DNA of 64,000 nucleotides, from NCBI GenBank assembly GCA_944989445.1, contig CALYLW010000133.1, forward strand, positions 812,501-876,500. Reading direction: 5' to 3'. The stretch is from Ampullaceana balthica (lineage: Eukaryota > Mollusca > Gastropoda > Lymnaeidae). Numbering within the stretch: position 1 is the first letter of the stretch; each line of letters starts with the position of its first letter. The notes beneath the pieces are model-generated. The model saw only the letters and a program-made list of their open reading frames with translations. It was not told where the DNA came from and did no database searches. This document shows, piece after piece, positions 1-23,535 of the stretch. Both the position numbers and the translations under genes were made by a program.

Positions 1-124
1 TGGAAAGTGGAGATGTGTTCTTTTTTAAAGAAAATAACTGGAAATTGTATGTGACTATAAACAGTTAAATAAAAATAAACTTACACTTTTGTAAAAGACT
101 GTAAAGACACAATATATATATATA
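1..124. other. AT-rich flank with short (TA)n
   Basis: No gene is visible. A short (TA)n tract abuts the CTAG end of the first Helitron, consistent with Helitron insertion between A and T. Confidence 0.5.
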
Positions 125-904
125 CTAGGGGCAAGTACCCGGCTTCTCCCGGGTTTAACAACAGCAGCAACAACAACAAAAACAACAACAGCAACAAAAC
201 AACAAAAACAAACAACAAAAACAAACAACAACTACAACAACAACAGCAACAACAACAAAGCAACAAAAACAAAACAACAACTACAACAACAACAGCAACA
301 ACAACAAAGCAACAACAAAACAACAATAAAACAACTACAACAACAACAGCAACAACAACAAAGCAACAACAACAGCAACAGCAACAACAACAGCAACAAC
401 AACAGCAACAACAACAGCAACAACAACAAAAACAACAACAGCAACAACTACAAAAACAAAACATCTACAAAAAATCAACAACAAAACAACAACAAAACAA
501 CAACTACAACAACAACAATAACAAAGCAACAACAACAAAACAACAACTACAACAACAAAACAACAAAAGCAACAACAACAAAGCAACAACAACAAAAAAA
601 TTATTTTATGGCGATAATCGCCTTCTTGTTAATCTCGACACCAAAATGTTTATTAATTTGCGTCATTATTTTACGTCTTAATTTTCAATAATTTTTATTT
701 TATATAGCTCATATAGGGAAAAACTACATTTTGGGCCCCCGGGCCCCAGTATCTTATATGTAAGGAACGAAACCTGTTTAATAACCTTTCCGGTATAATT
801 TTGTGTACGTGTACCAAATTTCACGTTATTTGGTTGTCTGGATCTCGAGTTATGAGGGAACAGACAGACAACCAGACAGACAACAAATGCGTCTTATATA
901 TATA
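125..904 (-). mobile_element. Non-autonomous Helitron copy I, (CAA)n-filled
   Basis: On the minus strand the element ends with a GC hairpin (CCCGG / CCGGG arms) followed by ACTTGCCCCTAG, the Helitron 3' signature of hairpin plus CTRR; CTAG is at 125-128. The inner-right ~300 bp (about 600-900) is the same 5' module found in every Helitron of this window, including the GTCTGTCTG tract and the ACGTGAAATTTGGTACACG block. Between them lies ~450 bp of CAA/CAG-type triplet repeat with no transposase sequence. The 5' TC terminus is not clear because the next copy abuts directly. This copy lacks the 36-bp island present in several right-hand copies. Confidence 0.85.
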
Positions 905-986
905 CTAGGGGCAAGTACCCGGCTTCTCCCGGGTTTAAAATAAGGTTTTCTGTAGAAGCGTACACAACTAACTGTTTACTTGCATG

Positions 987-2722
987 CTATAAAATGGTAC
1001 ATTTAACAGTGTATGTGATGCATGGCTTAATTTCAAGGATGTCACCATCCTCATCTTTCACAATAACAGTTTTGAGATCTTCAAATGAAATAGGTCCCCG
1101 AATATGGTGCAGCAGGAGGCGCATGTGAAATGCTTCTCTGTTGTGAGGATGCACAGTGTACACTCTTCCCAAGGCATTTTCTGTCACATATCTCGGGAAG
1201 TCTGCAAGAGGTATACCTTTTTTCGGATTTGCCAGACCTTTTGACTGGCATCCCAGCGAAAATGTCTAGGCACTTCAGAATACAGCAATGTTTTTGCAAG
1301 AGGATCTGTTTTGCAGAGATCAAAAAACGCTGTTAATGTAGTCTTTGTTGGAGTGTCTGTCAAATGTGCTGTTGGCTGTCCTGGTTTATAGTATACTCCT
1401 TGGCCTCCTTCAAGATGTACTGCCAAGTGAACAACTGTTGGATACCTTTGATGGATGGGAAAGTTAAGCAGGCGCCACACTGCCTCACTGCTACTAATGT
1501 ATCGTCCTTGTTGATAATTAATTGGTAACCCCATCAAGCCTGTTCGGCATTTCATTTGCAACAGTAAGCATGGCTGCATCACTTCCCTTGGTAACATAAT
1601 TGCAAATCTACTTGATGCTTGTGTTTCTATGACGTACATAGGTCATTCCATCCTGTGCATATTCATGCATGTAACGGGGCCCTCCACTGAAGGATGAAGT
1701 CAGCACCACTAATTTGCCAAGATTTTCAGAAGTCACATTGTTGTCATTCCTTACTGCCTCTAATAGTACACCATAGTCCTCAGCTCTAAGTTTTGTTTGG
1801 TTGAGTCTGATGAAACGCAATCTCTCATTCTCAACCTTAGCATACATATCCACTATGTATTGCTGGAAAAGGCGCGGGCATCTGAGGAGTGTATTAAATT
1901 CGTTGACTCTTTGCATCATGCGATATGCATAGTAGTCATTGCTTGTGGCCTTGTTTACATCTTTTATGTTCAAATCATAGCCATCTTCTCCTCTAACAAA
2001 TAGCAGAGGATACTGAAGTGGATCATATGACCTGTGAGTGTCTTGAATCCTTTGAAGTGGCATTTGTGAGCAACTTCTTGAATGCAGCACAATGTCTCTA
2101 CGATCACCTAGCTCTCCAGCAATCATGATGCCACTTCACTAACAGATGGTGCATTGAATCTGCCTTTGTGTTCCTTTAATGTTGCTTTGCCGGAAATTTT
2201 GATTTTGTAGTCCACTTGAGTGTTGTCCATAATCTCAGCAGCCATTTTAAATGACCTCACATAGCTGTTATGCTGATGCAGCATTCTTTGCAGTTTGAGG
2301 ACAATGTTTCTGTCAACAGGACTGTCAAGCAAATCCAGTCGTCTTTGCACTTGCTCATCTTCTCCCAAGAAGTAAATCTGGAGATATTTGCTGTCTACAG
2401 CATTGACTGGATGAAGAGGTCCAGCATGGTGGTACACTTGGCCTTGGACCTTGAATGTTGGTGTCCACCCGTTATTCACGACAACATTAGACTTGAAGGA
2501 AGTCACGGCAAACATATTATTGAATAGTCTAATAAGTTTCACAAAGTCCTTTGATTGTGCAGTTTCACCATTCAACAGAATGCACAATGGTTCTGGTGGC
2601 TTTAGAATTGGGGGCAGTTTGACTTTACCACTGGAACAGCACATGCCTGGAGTTTCTTTGCTCAGCTGTTTCAGCTGCTCTGGGAACTCTGTGGCGGACC
2701 TGATCTGCCTGGATTTTATATA
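987..2722 (-). pseudogene. Helitron Rep/helicase pseudogene, copy J
   Basis: The reading runs right to left in four open pieces: 2123-2644 (173 codons), 1608-2126 (172), 1184-1639 (151) and 987-1187 (66). Family-typical stretches are GKVKLPPILKPPEPL, RDIVLHSRS, YDPLQYPLLFVRGEDGYDL, FSGGPRYMHEYAQDGMTYVRH, NYQQGRYISSSEAVWRLLNFP and LGRVYTVHPHNREAFHMRLL. These mark the N-terminal Helitron-like domain, the end of the Rep domain and the start of the helicase region. The first two pieces overlap by four bases (ATGA), i.e. a frameshift in what is one protein in intact relatives. The HUH nuclease core between YVRH and the Y2 region is missing, as is nearly all of the helicase. It cannot encode a working transposase. 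Confidence 0.85.
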
Positions 2723-2729
2723 TTTTTTT

Positions 2730-3560
2730 TCCGTATGTTATCATTGCGGGAGAGTACTCAACAACTTCCCAAAGTTTCATGCTCCTATTTACACGGGAAG
2801 TTGGATATTTAATGATTAGTCTGTTTTATATAGCTCATATTAGGAAAATACCTACATTTTGGCCCAAGGCCCCCTAGTGAGTAATAATTTTATATATTTT
2901 TTTCGCATGTTACCATCGCGCGAGGGTACTCAAAATCTTCCAAAAGTTTCATTCTTCTACTTACATGGTAATTTGGAGAATTATTGATGAGTCAGTTTGA
3001 TATATGAAAAAAAAACTACATTCAGGCCTCTGACCACCCAGTGAGTGATAATTTTTATTAATGTTTCGCCAGTTACCATTTTGGGAGGGTATATAACAAC
3101 TTCACAAAGTTTCATGCTTCTACCTACACAGGAAATAGGAGATTTAATGATGAGCCTGATTTATATAGCTCATTTAAGAAAAAACCACGTTTGGGCCCCC
3201 GCCCACCCCCCTACCCAGTTAGTGATAACTTTATACTTTTTTCGACTGTTACCATTGCGGGAGGGTACTCAACGACTTTCCAAATTTTCATGCTTCTACC
3301 TACTCGAGAATATGAGGAATTGGTGTTGATTCAGTTTTATATAGCCCATATAAGGAAAAACCGGTTTTGGGGCACCCGGCCACCCATGAGTGGAAATGTT
3401 TACATTATTTTTCACCAATTATCGTCATAATAGTGTATTTGGCAAGTTCCCAAACGTTTCATGCTTCTACCCTCACGGGAGGTTGGAGAATTAGTTTTGA
3501 GTCAGTTTTAAATATACGGAAAAAAAATACATTTTGGCCCCGCCCCCAGTAAGTGATAAT
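2730..3560 (-). repeat. Diverged ~170-bp tandem units in Helitron J
   Basis: Five or six units share GGGCCCAAAATGTAGTTTTT-like, TATATGAGCTATATAAAA-like and GTAGAAGCATGAAACTTT-like blocks in the same order (minus-strand sense). The first two blocks also occur once in the 5' module of every Helitron here, so the array looks like an old local amplification of that module. Confidence 0.75.
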
Positions 3561-4479
3561 TTATATAATTCATTTTTCTGTTGTATGGGGTTTATTTGTT
3601 TTAAAGAAACATTTCGAAACGCAATGTTTGAGCTTAAAATGTGCCCTGCTGGTTTCGTTTAAGTTATGCAAAAAGTATAAACACAGTTGCTTAGCTACAG
3701 TGTTTATGCCACCCAGGGATGGACGATATTATTGACTCCTACCCTCGCCGATAAAAGGAAAAAGCTTGATCGGACGACTGGATAAAATACATATAGAATA
3801 TACAAAAAAGAAACAGTGTAAAGTAAAAAAATATGTAATTTGCAAACAAATTTTATAAAAATATATACGTAATCTTGTTAGAGGCGCAACATTAACAGAC
3901 ATATAAATAAACCATTTCATAACATTTAGTTCACAACAAAAAACACACACACTCACTGATTCACACATGTGCACACAAATACTTAAACGCACACCCACAG
4001 CGGTATATTAACAATTAAAATAATAACTGCTCTTTTCACTTTGTTTCCTATTTACAAATTAATATGAACTCAAACTATGACGTCACATCACATTATTTTA
4101 TGGCAATAAACGCCATCTTGTTAATCTCGACACCAAAATGTTTAATATTTTTACGTCTTAATTTTCAATAATTTTTATTTTATATAGCTCATATAGGGAA
4201 AAACTACATTTTGGGCCCCCAGCCCCCAGTATCTTATATATATGGAACGAAACCTGTTTAATAACCTTTCCGGTATAATTTTGTGTACGTGTACCAATTT
4301 TCACGTTATTTGGTTGTCTGGATCTTGAGTTATAAGGGAACAGACAGACGACGGACAGACAACAAATGCGTCTTATATATATAGAGATATATATATACTA
4401 GGGGCAAGTACCCGGCTTCGCCCGGGTTTAAAATAAGGTTTTCTGTAGAAGCGTACACAACTAACTGTTTACTTGCATG

Positions 4480-6215
4480 CTATAAAATGGTACATTTAAC
4501 AGTGTATGTGATGCATGGCTTAATTTCAAGGATGTCACCATCCTCATCTTTCACAATAACAGTTTTGAGATCTTCAAATGAAATAGGTCCCCGAATATGG
4601 TGCAGCAGGAGGCGCATGTGAAATGCTTCTCTGTTGTGAGGATGCACAGTGTACACTCTTCCCAAGGCATTGTCTGTCACATATCCCGGGAAGTCTGCAA
4701 GAGGTATACCTTTTTTCGGATTTGCCAGACCTTTTGACTGGCATCCCAGCGAAAATGTCTAGGCACTTCAGAATACAGCAATGTTTTTGCAAGAGGATCT
4801 GTTTTGCAGAGATCAAAAAACGCTGTTAATGTAGTCTTTGTTGGAGTGTCTGTCAAATGTGCTGTTGGCTGTCCTGGTTTATAGTATACTCCTTGGCCTC
4901 CTTCAAGATGTACTGCCAAGTGAACAACTGTTGGATACCTTTGATGGATGGGAAAGTTAAGCAGGCGCCACACTGCCTCACTGCTACTAATGTATCGTCC
5001 TTGTTGATAATTAATTGGTAACCCCATCAAGCCTGTTCGGCATTTCATTTGCAACAGTAAACATGGCTGCATCACTTCCCTTGGTAACATAATTGCAAAT
5101 CTACTTGATGCTTGTGTTTCTATGACGTACATAGGTCATTCCATCCTGTGCATATTCATGCATGTAACGGGGCCCTCCACTGAAGGATGAAGTCAGCACC
5201 ACTAATTTGCCAAGATTTTCAGAAGTCACATTGTTGTCATTCCTTACTGCCTCTAATAGTACACCATAGTCCTCAGCTCTAAGTTTTGTTTGGTTGAGTC
5301 TGATGAAACGCAATCTCTCATTCTCAACCTTAGCATACATATCCACTATGTATTGCTGGAAAAGGCGCGGGCATCTGAGGAGTGTATTAAATTCGTTGAC
5401 TCTTTGCATCATGCGATATGCATAGTAGTCATTGCTTGTGGCCTTGTTTACATCTTTTATGTTCAAATCATAGCCATCTTCTCCTCTAACAAATAGCAGA
5501 GGATACTGAAGTGGATCATATGACCTGTGAGTGTCTTGAATCCTTTGAAGTGGCATTTGTGAGCAACTTCTTGAATGCAGCACAATGTCTCTACGATCAC
5601 CTAGCTCTCCAGCAATCATGATGCCACTTCACTAACAGATGGTGCATTGAATCTGCCTTTGTGTTCCTTTAATGGTGCTTTGCCGGAAATTTTGATTTTG
5701 TAGTCCACTTGAGTGTTGTCCATAATCTCAGCAGCCATTTTAAATGACCTCACATAGCTGTTATGCTGATGCAGCATTCTTTGCAGTTTGAGGACAATGT
5801 TTCTGTCAACAGGACTGTCAAGCAAATCCAGTCGTCTTTGCACTTGCTCATCTTCTCCCAAGAAGTAAATCTGGAGATATTTGCTGTCTACAGCATTGAC
5901 TGGATGAAGAGGTCCAGCATGGTGGTACACTTGGCCTTGGACCTTGAATGTTGGTGTCCACCCGTTATTCACGACAACATTAGACTTGAAGGAAGTCACG
6001 GCAAACATATTATTGAATAGTCTAATAAGTTTCACAAAGTCCTTTGATTGTGCAGTTTCACCATTCAACAGAATGCACAATGGTTCTGGTGGCTTTAGAA
6101 TTGGGGGCAGTTTGACTTTACCACTGGAACAGCACATGCCTGGAGTTTCTTTGCTCAGCTGTTTCAGCTGCTCTGGGAACTCTGTGGCGGACCTGATCTG
6201 CCTGGATTTTATATA
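4480..6215 (-). pseudogene. Helitron Rep/helicase pseudogene, copy K
   Basis: Same architecture as the copy J relic: pieces at 5616-6137, 5101-5619, 4677-5132 and 4480-4680, with the same ATGA-overlap frameshift, the same loss of the HUH core and the same truncation after RGPISFEDLKTV. The KAPLKEH and VTDNALGR variants match copy D. The reading frame stays open a little upstream of the first Met (ATEFPEQLKQLSKETPGM), showing that the true N-terminus of the ancestral protein is gone. Confidence 0.85.
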
Positions 6216-6219
6216 TTTT

Positions 6220-7050
6220 TTTTCCGTATGTTATCATTGCGGGAGAGTACTCAACAACTTCCCAAAGTTTCATGCTCCTATTTACACGGGAAGTTGGATA
6301 TTTAATGATTAGTCTGTTTTATATAGCTCATATTAGGAAAATACCTACATTTTGGCCCAAGGCCCCCTAGTGAGTAATAATTTTATATATTTTTTTCGCA
6401 TGTTACCATCGCGCGAGGGTACTCAAAATCTTCCAAAAGTTTCATTCTTCTACTTACATGGTAATTTGGAGAATTATTGATGAGTCAGTTTGATATATGA
6501 AAAAAAACTACATTCAGGCCTCTGACCACCCAGTGAGTGATAATTTTTATTAATGTTTCGCCAGTTACCATTTTGGGAGGGTATATAACAACTTCACAAA
6601 GTTTCATGCTTCTACCTACACAGGAAATAGGAGATTTAATGATGAGCCTGATTTATATAGCTCATTTAAGAAAAAACCACGTTTGGGCCCCCGCCCACCC
6701 CCCTACCCAGTTAGTGATAACTTTATACTTTTTTTGACTGTTACCATTGCGGGAGGGTACTCAACGACTTTCCAAATTTTCATGCTTCTACCTACTCGAG
6801 AATATGAGGAATTGGTGTTGATTCAGTTTTATATAGCCCATATAAGGAAAAACCGGTTTTGGGGCACCCGGCCACCCATGAGTGGAAATGTTTACATTAT
6901 TTTTCACCAATTATCGTCATAATAGTGTATTTGGCAAGTTCCCAAACGTTTCATGCTTCTACCCTCACGGGAGGTTGGAGAATTAGTTTTGAGTCAGTTT
7001 TAAATATACGGAAAAAAAATACATTTTGGCCCCGCCCCCAGTAAGTGATA
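6220..7050 (-). repeat. Diverged ~170-bp tandem units in Helitron K
   Basis: Counterpart of the array in copy J with the same order of units. Small indels in homopolymers are the main differences seen. Confidence 0.72.
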
Positions 7051-7873
7051 ATTTATATAATTCATTTTTCTGTTGTATGGGGTTTATTTGTTTTAAAGAA
7101 ACATTTCGAAACGCAATGTTTGAGCTTAAAATGTGCCCTGCTGGTTTCGTTTAAGTTATGCAAAAAGTATAAACACAGTTGCTTAGCTACAGTGTTTATG
7201 CCACCCAGGGATGGACGATATTATTGACTCCTACCCTCGCCGATAAAAGGAAAAAGCTTGATCGGACGACTGGATAAAATACATATAGAATATACAAAAA
7301 AGAAACAGTGTAAAGTAAAAAATATGTAATTTGCAAACAAATTTTATAAAAATATATACGTAATCTTGTTAGAGGCGCAACATTAACAGACATATAAATA
7401 AACCATTTCATAACATTTAGTTCACAACAAAAAACACACACACTCACTGATTCACACATGTGCACACAAATACTTAAACGCACACCCACAGCGGTATATT
7501 AACAATTAAAATAATAACTGCTCTTTTCACTTTGTTTCCTATTTACAAATTAATATGAACTCAAACTATGACGTCACATCACATTATTTTATGGCAATAA
7601 ACGCCATCTTGTTAATCTCGACACCAAAATGTTTAATATTTTTACGTCTTAATTTTCAATAATTTTTATTTTATATAGCTCATATAGGGAAAAACTACAT
7701 TTTGGGCCCCCAGCCCCCAGTATCTTATATATATGGAACGAAACCTGTTTAATAACCTTTCCGGTATAATTTTGTGTACGTGTACCAAATTTCACGTTAT
7801 TTGGTTGTCTGGATCTTGAGTTATAAGGGAACAGACAGACGACGGACAGACAACAAATGCGTCTTATATATAT

Positions 7874-7878
<5 letters not shown>

Positions 7879-7966
<88 letters not shown>

Positions 7967-7969
7967 TAT
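7879..7969. repeat. (AT)n tract bordering the left Helitron array
   Basis: About 90 bp of nearly pure TA dinucleotides directly at the 5' end of copy K. An equivalent tract borders the right array at 38148-38271, so both arrays sit in (AT)n. Confidence 0.95.
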
Positions 7970-8448
7970 AAATTTTTTTGGAGGAACTTTAGTTTTGAAA
8001 ATTATCAAATTTTCGAGAAGTCTATTGATGTTGCATAAAAGTTTATATTATTATCTATGCAAGTTAACATACCATCTATTAGACTCTTTATTTTAGTTTC
8101 ACGTGATTGATTTTTTGCAAAAAACCGTATAGAATATAGGACGTTATGCGATTAACTACTTTACTATATATCATGTTTTAGTAATTTACAAGTAAAAATA
8201 ATAAGTGAAACAAGGTTGTTTTTTTTTAATGCTGGCCTCACATTAGCTAGTTCAAGTCCCTGGGCATTTGATCATGACTTATATGGCTTGACAAAATACT
8301 TTAAATATATTACAAAGCAAAATTCAGTTTACAAAACTTTTAAAAAATTTATTTTTCACACTTGCTGCATCGTTTGACTGATGTGCGTTTTCTGCCCCAT
8401 TTCTCTCGACTTTCCTGTTTCTTAAAAAGCTTATCTGTTCTTTTTCAG
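7970..8448. other. AT-rich sequence before first visible receptor exon
   Basis: I see no exon with a signal peptide here. A pyrimidine tract ending TTTTTCAG at 8441-8448 is the splice acceptor of the first visible exon of gene 1, so upstream exons must lie beyond the Helitron array or outside the window. Confidence 0.5.
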
Positions 8449-19645
<11,197 letters not shown>

Positions 19646-19745
19646 ATCAAATGTTTCTTGTGTATATATATTCATATATTTATGTGTGTGTTAATATATA
19701 CAGTTATTTTGCATTTACCAATCCTCTTGTAAATGCACAATTGTA

Positions 19746-19751
19746 AATAAA
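19746..19751 (+). promoter_or_regulatory. Candidate polyadenylation signal of gene 1
   Basis: AATAAA about 100 nt after the stop codon, shortly before an inserted LINE tail. Confidence 0.5.
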
Positions 19752-19785
19752 AATAGAGAGAAAATGTTATTTTATAATTTGTTTA

Positions 19786-19842
19786 TAGGACGCAATAATC
19801 TTCTGTATAAAAGGAGCGTCTGTAACAGATAAGATAAGATAA
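19786..19842 (+). mobile_element. LINE 3'-tail fragment with (GATAA)n end
   Basis: GGACGCAATAATCTTCTGTA, AAGGAGCGTCTGTA and ACAGATAAGATAAGATA match the 3' tail of the non-LTR element at 51960-52025. Either a heavily 5'-truncated LINE copy or a SINE borrowing that tail. Confidence 0.75.
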
Positions 19843-19849
19843 CTCTGCT

Positions 19850-21165
19850 TTTGTATTGAATATTGATTTGAAAATCGCGACTTATTTTTGAAACATTATA
19901 TAAAAATCCGATGTAAAGGATACTCTTGTTATTTTGTTTTTGTTGACATTTTGTTCTTGTCTTCTAAAAATAATCTTATATAAAATATCATTTGTTACTA
20001 TAAAATTTCATAAATATCTAATTTAATAATGATTTTTTCGGGAAAATAATATCTTTAGGATATGACACATGATGGGATTAAATATAAAGTTATATTAAAT
20101 TTTTTTATTTGACATGAAACAATTCTGGACCACCGACTTTATTCATTCATTACAAAATGTATGTGTTATTTTTTAAATTATAAAATATACATATTGGACA
20201 CGAATATGCATACTTTATTACTTTATACCTTTTTATTTCAGTTTGCTTTTTACATGTTTAATTACAATTATTGAAAGGGCCGGCATGTGCTGCATGTTTG
20301 TTAACTGTGCATGCTTATTTTTTAATTAAAGTATTTTAGTGATTGTGTTTGTTTTAACTTTTTAACTATGCATTATTGTATCAATTAGCGTTTTAACTAA
20401 TGTTATAACATTTATTCTCTTTAGATAAAACATCCTAATTGATTTTTCAAATGCAAAAATATATCCCTTTATTAAATCATTAAACTAACTAACTAACTAA
20501 ATGTTTAATTTTAGAATGAACTATTTTGTTTTTAGTTGTGTGAATAGGTTTTAAAATTTCGTTGAAAACAAATAATAAATAGCTGACCGGTTGCGTTTTA
20601 TTTTATTCTTAAATTATGTATGAAACAAGTGTGTTTCTGTCTCAATAAGTACCATTGAAATAAAAACGCGACATTTAAAAAAAAAGATTTCCTGTTTTAG
20701 AAGTGGCCAAACTCTGTTTAAAATAAGATCATTGCTTTGAAATTCAAAAGCCATGATTAATGCTTTCGGTTTCGATTGATTTTTAATGGTTGTGGGCGGA
20801 ATCATAATATTCAATGTGTATTGGGATTAGTTTGATCTAATTCTAACACACTAAAAAGTATTATTTTCCGGGAGGTCTAATGACTCATATTACATGAACG
20901 ACCAGTAACCTGTTGATTAAACAGTTTACATATATCCCAGCGATGACGTCATGTGTTCGAGTTCCACAAAGTCAATGAACTTAGAGGAAATTTAAAAAAA
21001 ACATAAACACTTTAAAGAAATCACTTTCTTCTCAAATACTTCGTAAATATAGCAGCTCGTTTGTTGTTTCAGTTCCTCCTTTATGAACTAGTGACCTACA
21101 TAGTTTTGTGTTATTGGTCGCTGCCTTCCTCAACAACACCGAGTCCGTTTGTTTTATCTTACACT
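19850..21165. other. Intergenic, AT-rich
   Basis: No convincing gene or repeat apart from a short (AACT)n near 20485. A 66-codon minus-strand open stretch at 20614-20814 shows no recognisable features. Confidence 0.4.
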
Positions 21166-21204
21166 ATTGAAGCGTTTGGCAGCAGCCAGGGATAAAATAA
21201 ATAT

Positions 21205-21470
21205 AATTATTGTTACGTCTTATTCAGAAGCCATTCTTGTTTGTTGCATCTACCTATTACCAACCGAGTTTATATAAAATATATGTACAGTTATTTAACA
21301 CCAATAAAAGAAGAGAAAAAAAGCGCATAAAGACCACAGTAATTTGGATTATGGGACTCTTTAGTCTTCCTGACATAAATTTCAACAACCATGTAATAAA
21401 ACATCATGAAGTATTTCACAAGTTAATGAATTTTTTGACACATTTAACAGCAAATAATTTGAGCAAATAG
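21205..21470 (+). pseudogene. Non-LTR retrotransposon endonuclease fragment
   Basis: The translation includes VIWIMGLFSLPDINFNNHVI, which resembles the GDFN-LPDI block of the LINE apurinic-type endonuclease, preceded by an ASTYYQPS stretch like the usual YRPP motif. The Asp and Asn of GDFN are replaced (GLFS), so it is inactive. Short and isolated. Confidence 0.5.
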
Positions 21471-21626
21471 TTTTTTAAAAATCCTTCTTGCCACAAAAAA
21501 AATAAATAAATATGTGTAATTATTTTCTATAAACTGACCAGGATTAAAAAAAGATTGTGAAATTATCCCAATAGCCAGTGTAGACAAAAAATGGAAATAA
21601 AATATGTGAGAAACCTAAAAGAATTA

Positions 21627-22304
21627 CAGTATTCCCTCGAATATCACGGTAGATAGGGACCTAGACCACACGTGATATTTGAAAATCCGCGAAGTAGGAC
21701 AAAACCATTATTTTTACCTCATTTAAGTGTTTATAAGCTGTTTAAAACCCATCCCTGTAATATTTATAACACAGCCTTTACTATATTAATAATAATATAA
21801 AGAATGTAACACGCGTTAGGTTATACTATTACAGATCAGCACTGTACATAAATACACATGTGACACTAGAGAATTAAACAAGTACGTACATGCAACATGT
21901 TAGTTACTTTGGCTATACATGTACTATGCATACATAAATATGTAAAAAAATCGATTTCTAAAAAGAAATTACAAATAAAGAAATAAATAATTATTAACAT
22001 GAAATAAAAAACAAGCGTATGGCGGTATTGTTCGAGTAATTTTTTAGTTTATTTTTTTAAATATAAGTTATTATACTTAAATATTTTTTTTCATTTTATT
22101 ACTGTTTTATTCTTCCTTTAATATAAATAATATTTGTAATAGAAGATTTTCGATATGTTAATTATGTTAAATATTTAATTTTTCAATATTCCAATATCTC
22201 GGTTTTATGGATTTATGGTGGAAATCCGCGATATTAATATATTGAAAAACCCGTTAAGTATCGACTCCATGATAATCGAACCGGGAAGAAGCGAGGGGTT
22301 ACTG
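21627..22304. mobile_element. Tigger-like MITE with TA target duplication
   Basis: Ends CAGTATTCCCTCG and CGAGGGGTTACTG are inverted repeats flanked by TA. The inner ATCCGCGAAGTAGG and GAAATCCGCGATATT blocks are also typical of Tigger termini. No coding capacity. Confidence 0.75.
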
Positions 22305-23077
22305 TATTTATATCTGGAATAAAATTACAACAATGAAATTAAGCAAAACAGCGGCTAACTTCCAATACATTTTGTTTAACGTAATAAGTAAAGAAATATT
22401 CCTGTTGAAGAAATTAGAGCATATATGTTTTGTATTTCAAATATGTTTTAAGAAATATAGATTACCATTTGCCAACAGAAAAACATCAAATACAATTAAC
22501 AAACGCTAGTTTCAAACTAAATTGAAGAATTTTTTTTTAAACATCAGAAGAGGTTGTTTTTTTTTCTTCAAAAATATGCGGCTACCAATACAAAAAATAA
22601 GACACAAATAAACTAAATGGGCATAAAAAGTATACACTTAAGGCAAAAACATAACGGAATACTCTTAAATGAACGTGTAAACAATTCAATGTTTAAAAAA
22701 AAACGACAACAACATATATTTTCTATTATAAATTCTTGTAAGTAAATAGAACCTATTGGAACAGCCACACTAAAATGCCAAAAGAAGAAAAACAAAATAA
22801 TAAATAATAATGATACCATATCTAACATGCTCAACACGTATTTTGCATCAGTTTGGTCATATATGGGTGATCAGGAAGTTTCAACAAACAATAGTGAAGA
22901 AATAGAAAAACTGTTTTATCACAACAGCAGAAGAAAAATGTTCTACAACATGTTATGAAAACATTGGTCATAAGCAATTTTTTTAGTCAAACGTGTTTTA
23001 TTTTCTAATTGTAAATAAATTATTGATGTTTTAAAATCTATCAACGTATTTTCATTTTAATATTTAGCTTTATAGAA
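22305..23077. other. Intergenic, AT-rich; 3' flank of gene 2
   Basis: A minus-strand AATAAA (plus-strand TTTATT) near 22999 could be the polyadenylation signal of gene 2. A hydrophobic 74-codon open stretch at 22613-22837 (minus) is not supported by other evidence. Confidence 0.4.
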
Positions 23078-23535
23078 CTATTCAATAACTGTGATGTTAT
23101 CATGGTTTTCTTCAATGTTAATTGAAGTATATGTGTTCTCATTTTGTGGTATATCAACCTCTGGCCTCGCATAGGTCTGAACTCCAGTTTCACAGTTCCC
23201 CATTATGTCGTAAGTATGAATAGTTGTAGTAGGCAGGTTCTCACATCGGGCCGGTACAACCTCTGGCCTGGAATACGAATGAGTACTAGTCTCAGAGTGG
23301 TCCATTGTGTCATAGTTGTCAATTGTCTTGGCAGACGTTTCGTCACTTTTTAATGCACCAGACTCTGCGTCATGAGACTCCACTACATCGTAAACATTGT
23401 TAACATTGATTTCTAGGTTAATACTGTTGGCTTCAACAGCTTCTGATATTTCTTCACGATGTATGCTTATCTCGAGCGGGCCGTCCGCCAGGTGTACGTC
23501 TTGTTCTTCTTTTCTTTTAAACCTAGCCATAGTCT
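23078..23535 (-). CDS. Gene 2 terminal tail exon
   Basis: Open for 151 codons to TAA/TGA-type stop at its left end. Two copies of a module, about YDTMDHSETSTHSYSRPEV and YDIMGNCETGVQTYARPEV, lie 30 or so residues apart, showing internal duplication. The acceptor (AAAAAG before AGACTATGG) has only a weak pyrimidine tract, so the exact exon start is less sure than the reading frame. Confidence 0.68.

Larger units (their letters stand above)
905..4387 (-). mobile_element. Helitron copy J, internally deleted coding copy
   Basis: A 3.48-kb element on the minus strand with 3' CTAG at 905-908 behind the GC hairpin, and 5' TCTCTATATATATAAG-type terminus at ~4387. It carries relics of the Helitron Rep/helicase protein (987-2722), a stretch of five or six diverged ~170-bp repeats (about 2730-3560), and the shared 5' module (4110-4387). 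It differs from copies K and D at several sites (for example a T in place of the G that gives Pro in the KAPLKEH stretch), so it is the more diverged of the three long copies. Confidence 0.88.
4398..7878 (-). mobile_element. Helitron copy K, internally deleted coding copy
   Basis: 3' CTAG at 4398-4401, only 10 bp from the 5' end of copy J, giving a head-to-tail tandem separated by TATATA. The 5' end (TCTCTATATATATAAGAC on the minus strand) is at 7878 and faces an (AT)n tract. At 3.48 kb it is almost the same length as J and D. At the sites I compared, it agrees with distant copy D (40868-44361) where J differs. Confidence 0.88.

Noticed and set aside
81..595. Open frames of poly-Leu, poly-Cys and poly-Val
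   Set aside because: They are readings of CAA/GTT triplet repeats in non-autonomous Helitrons; the same applies at 38599-39133, 39460-40854, 44682-45240 and 49612-51071.
2270..2819. Plus-strand frames over the Helitron relics (also in copies K and D)
   Set aside because: Antisense shadows of the Rep/helicase pseudogene, repeated identically in all three copies.
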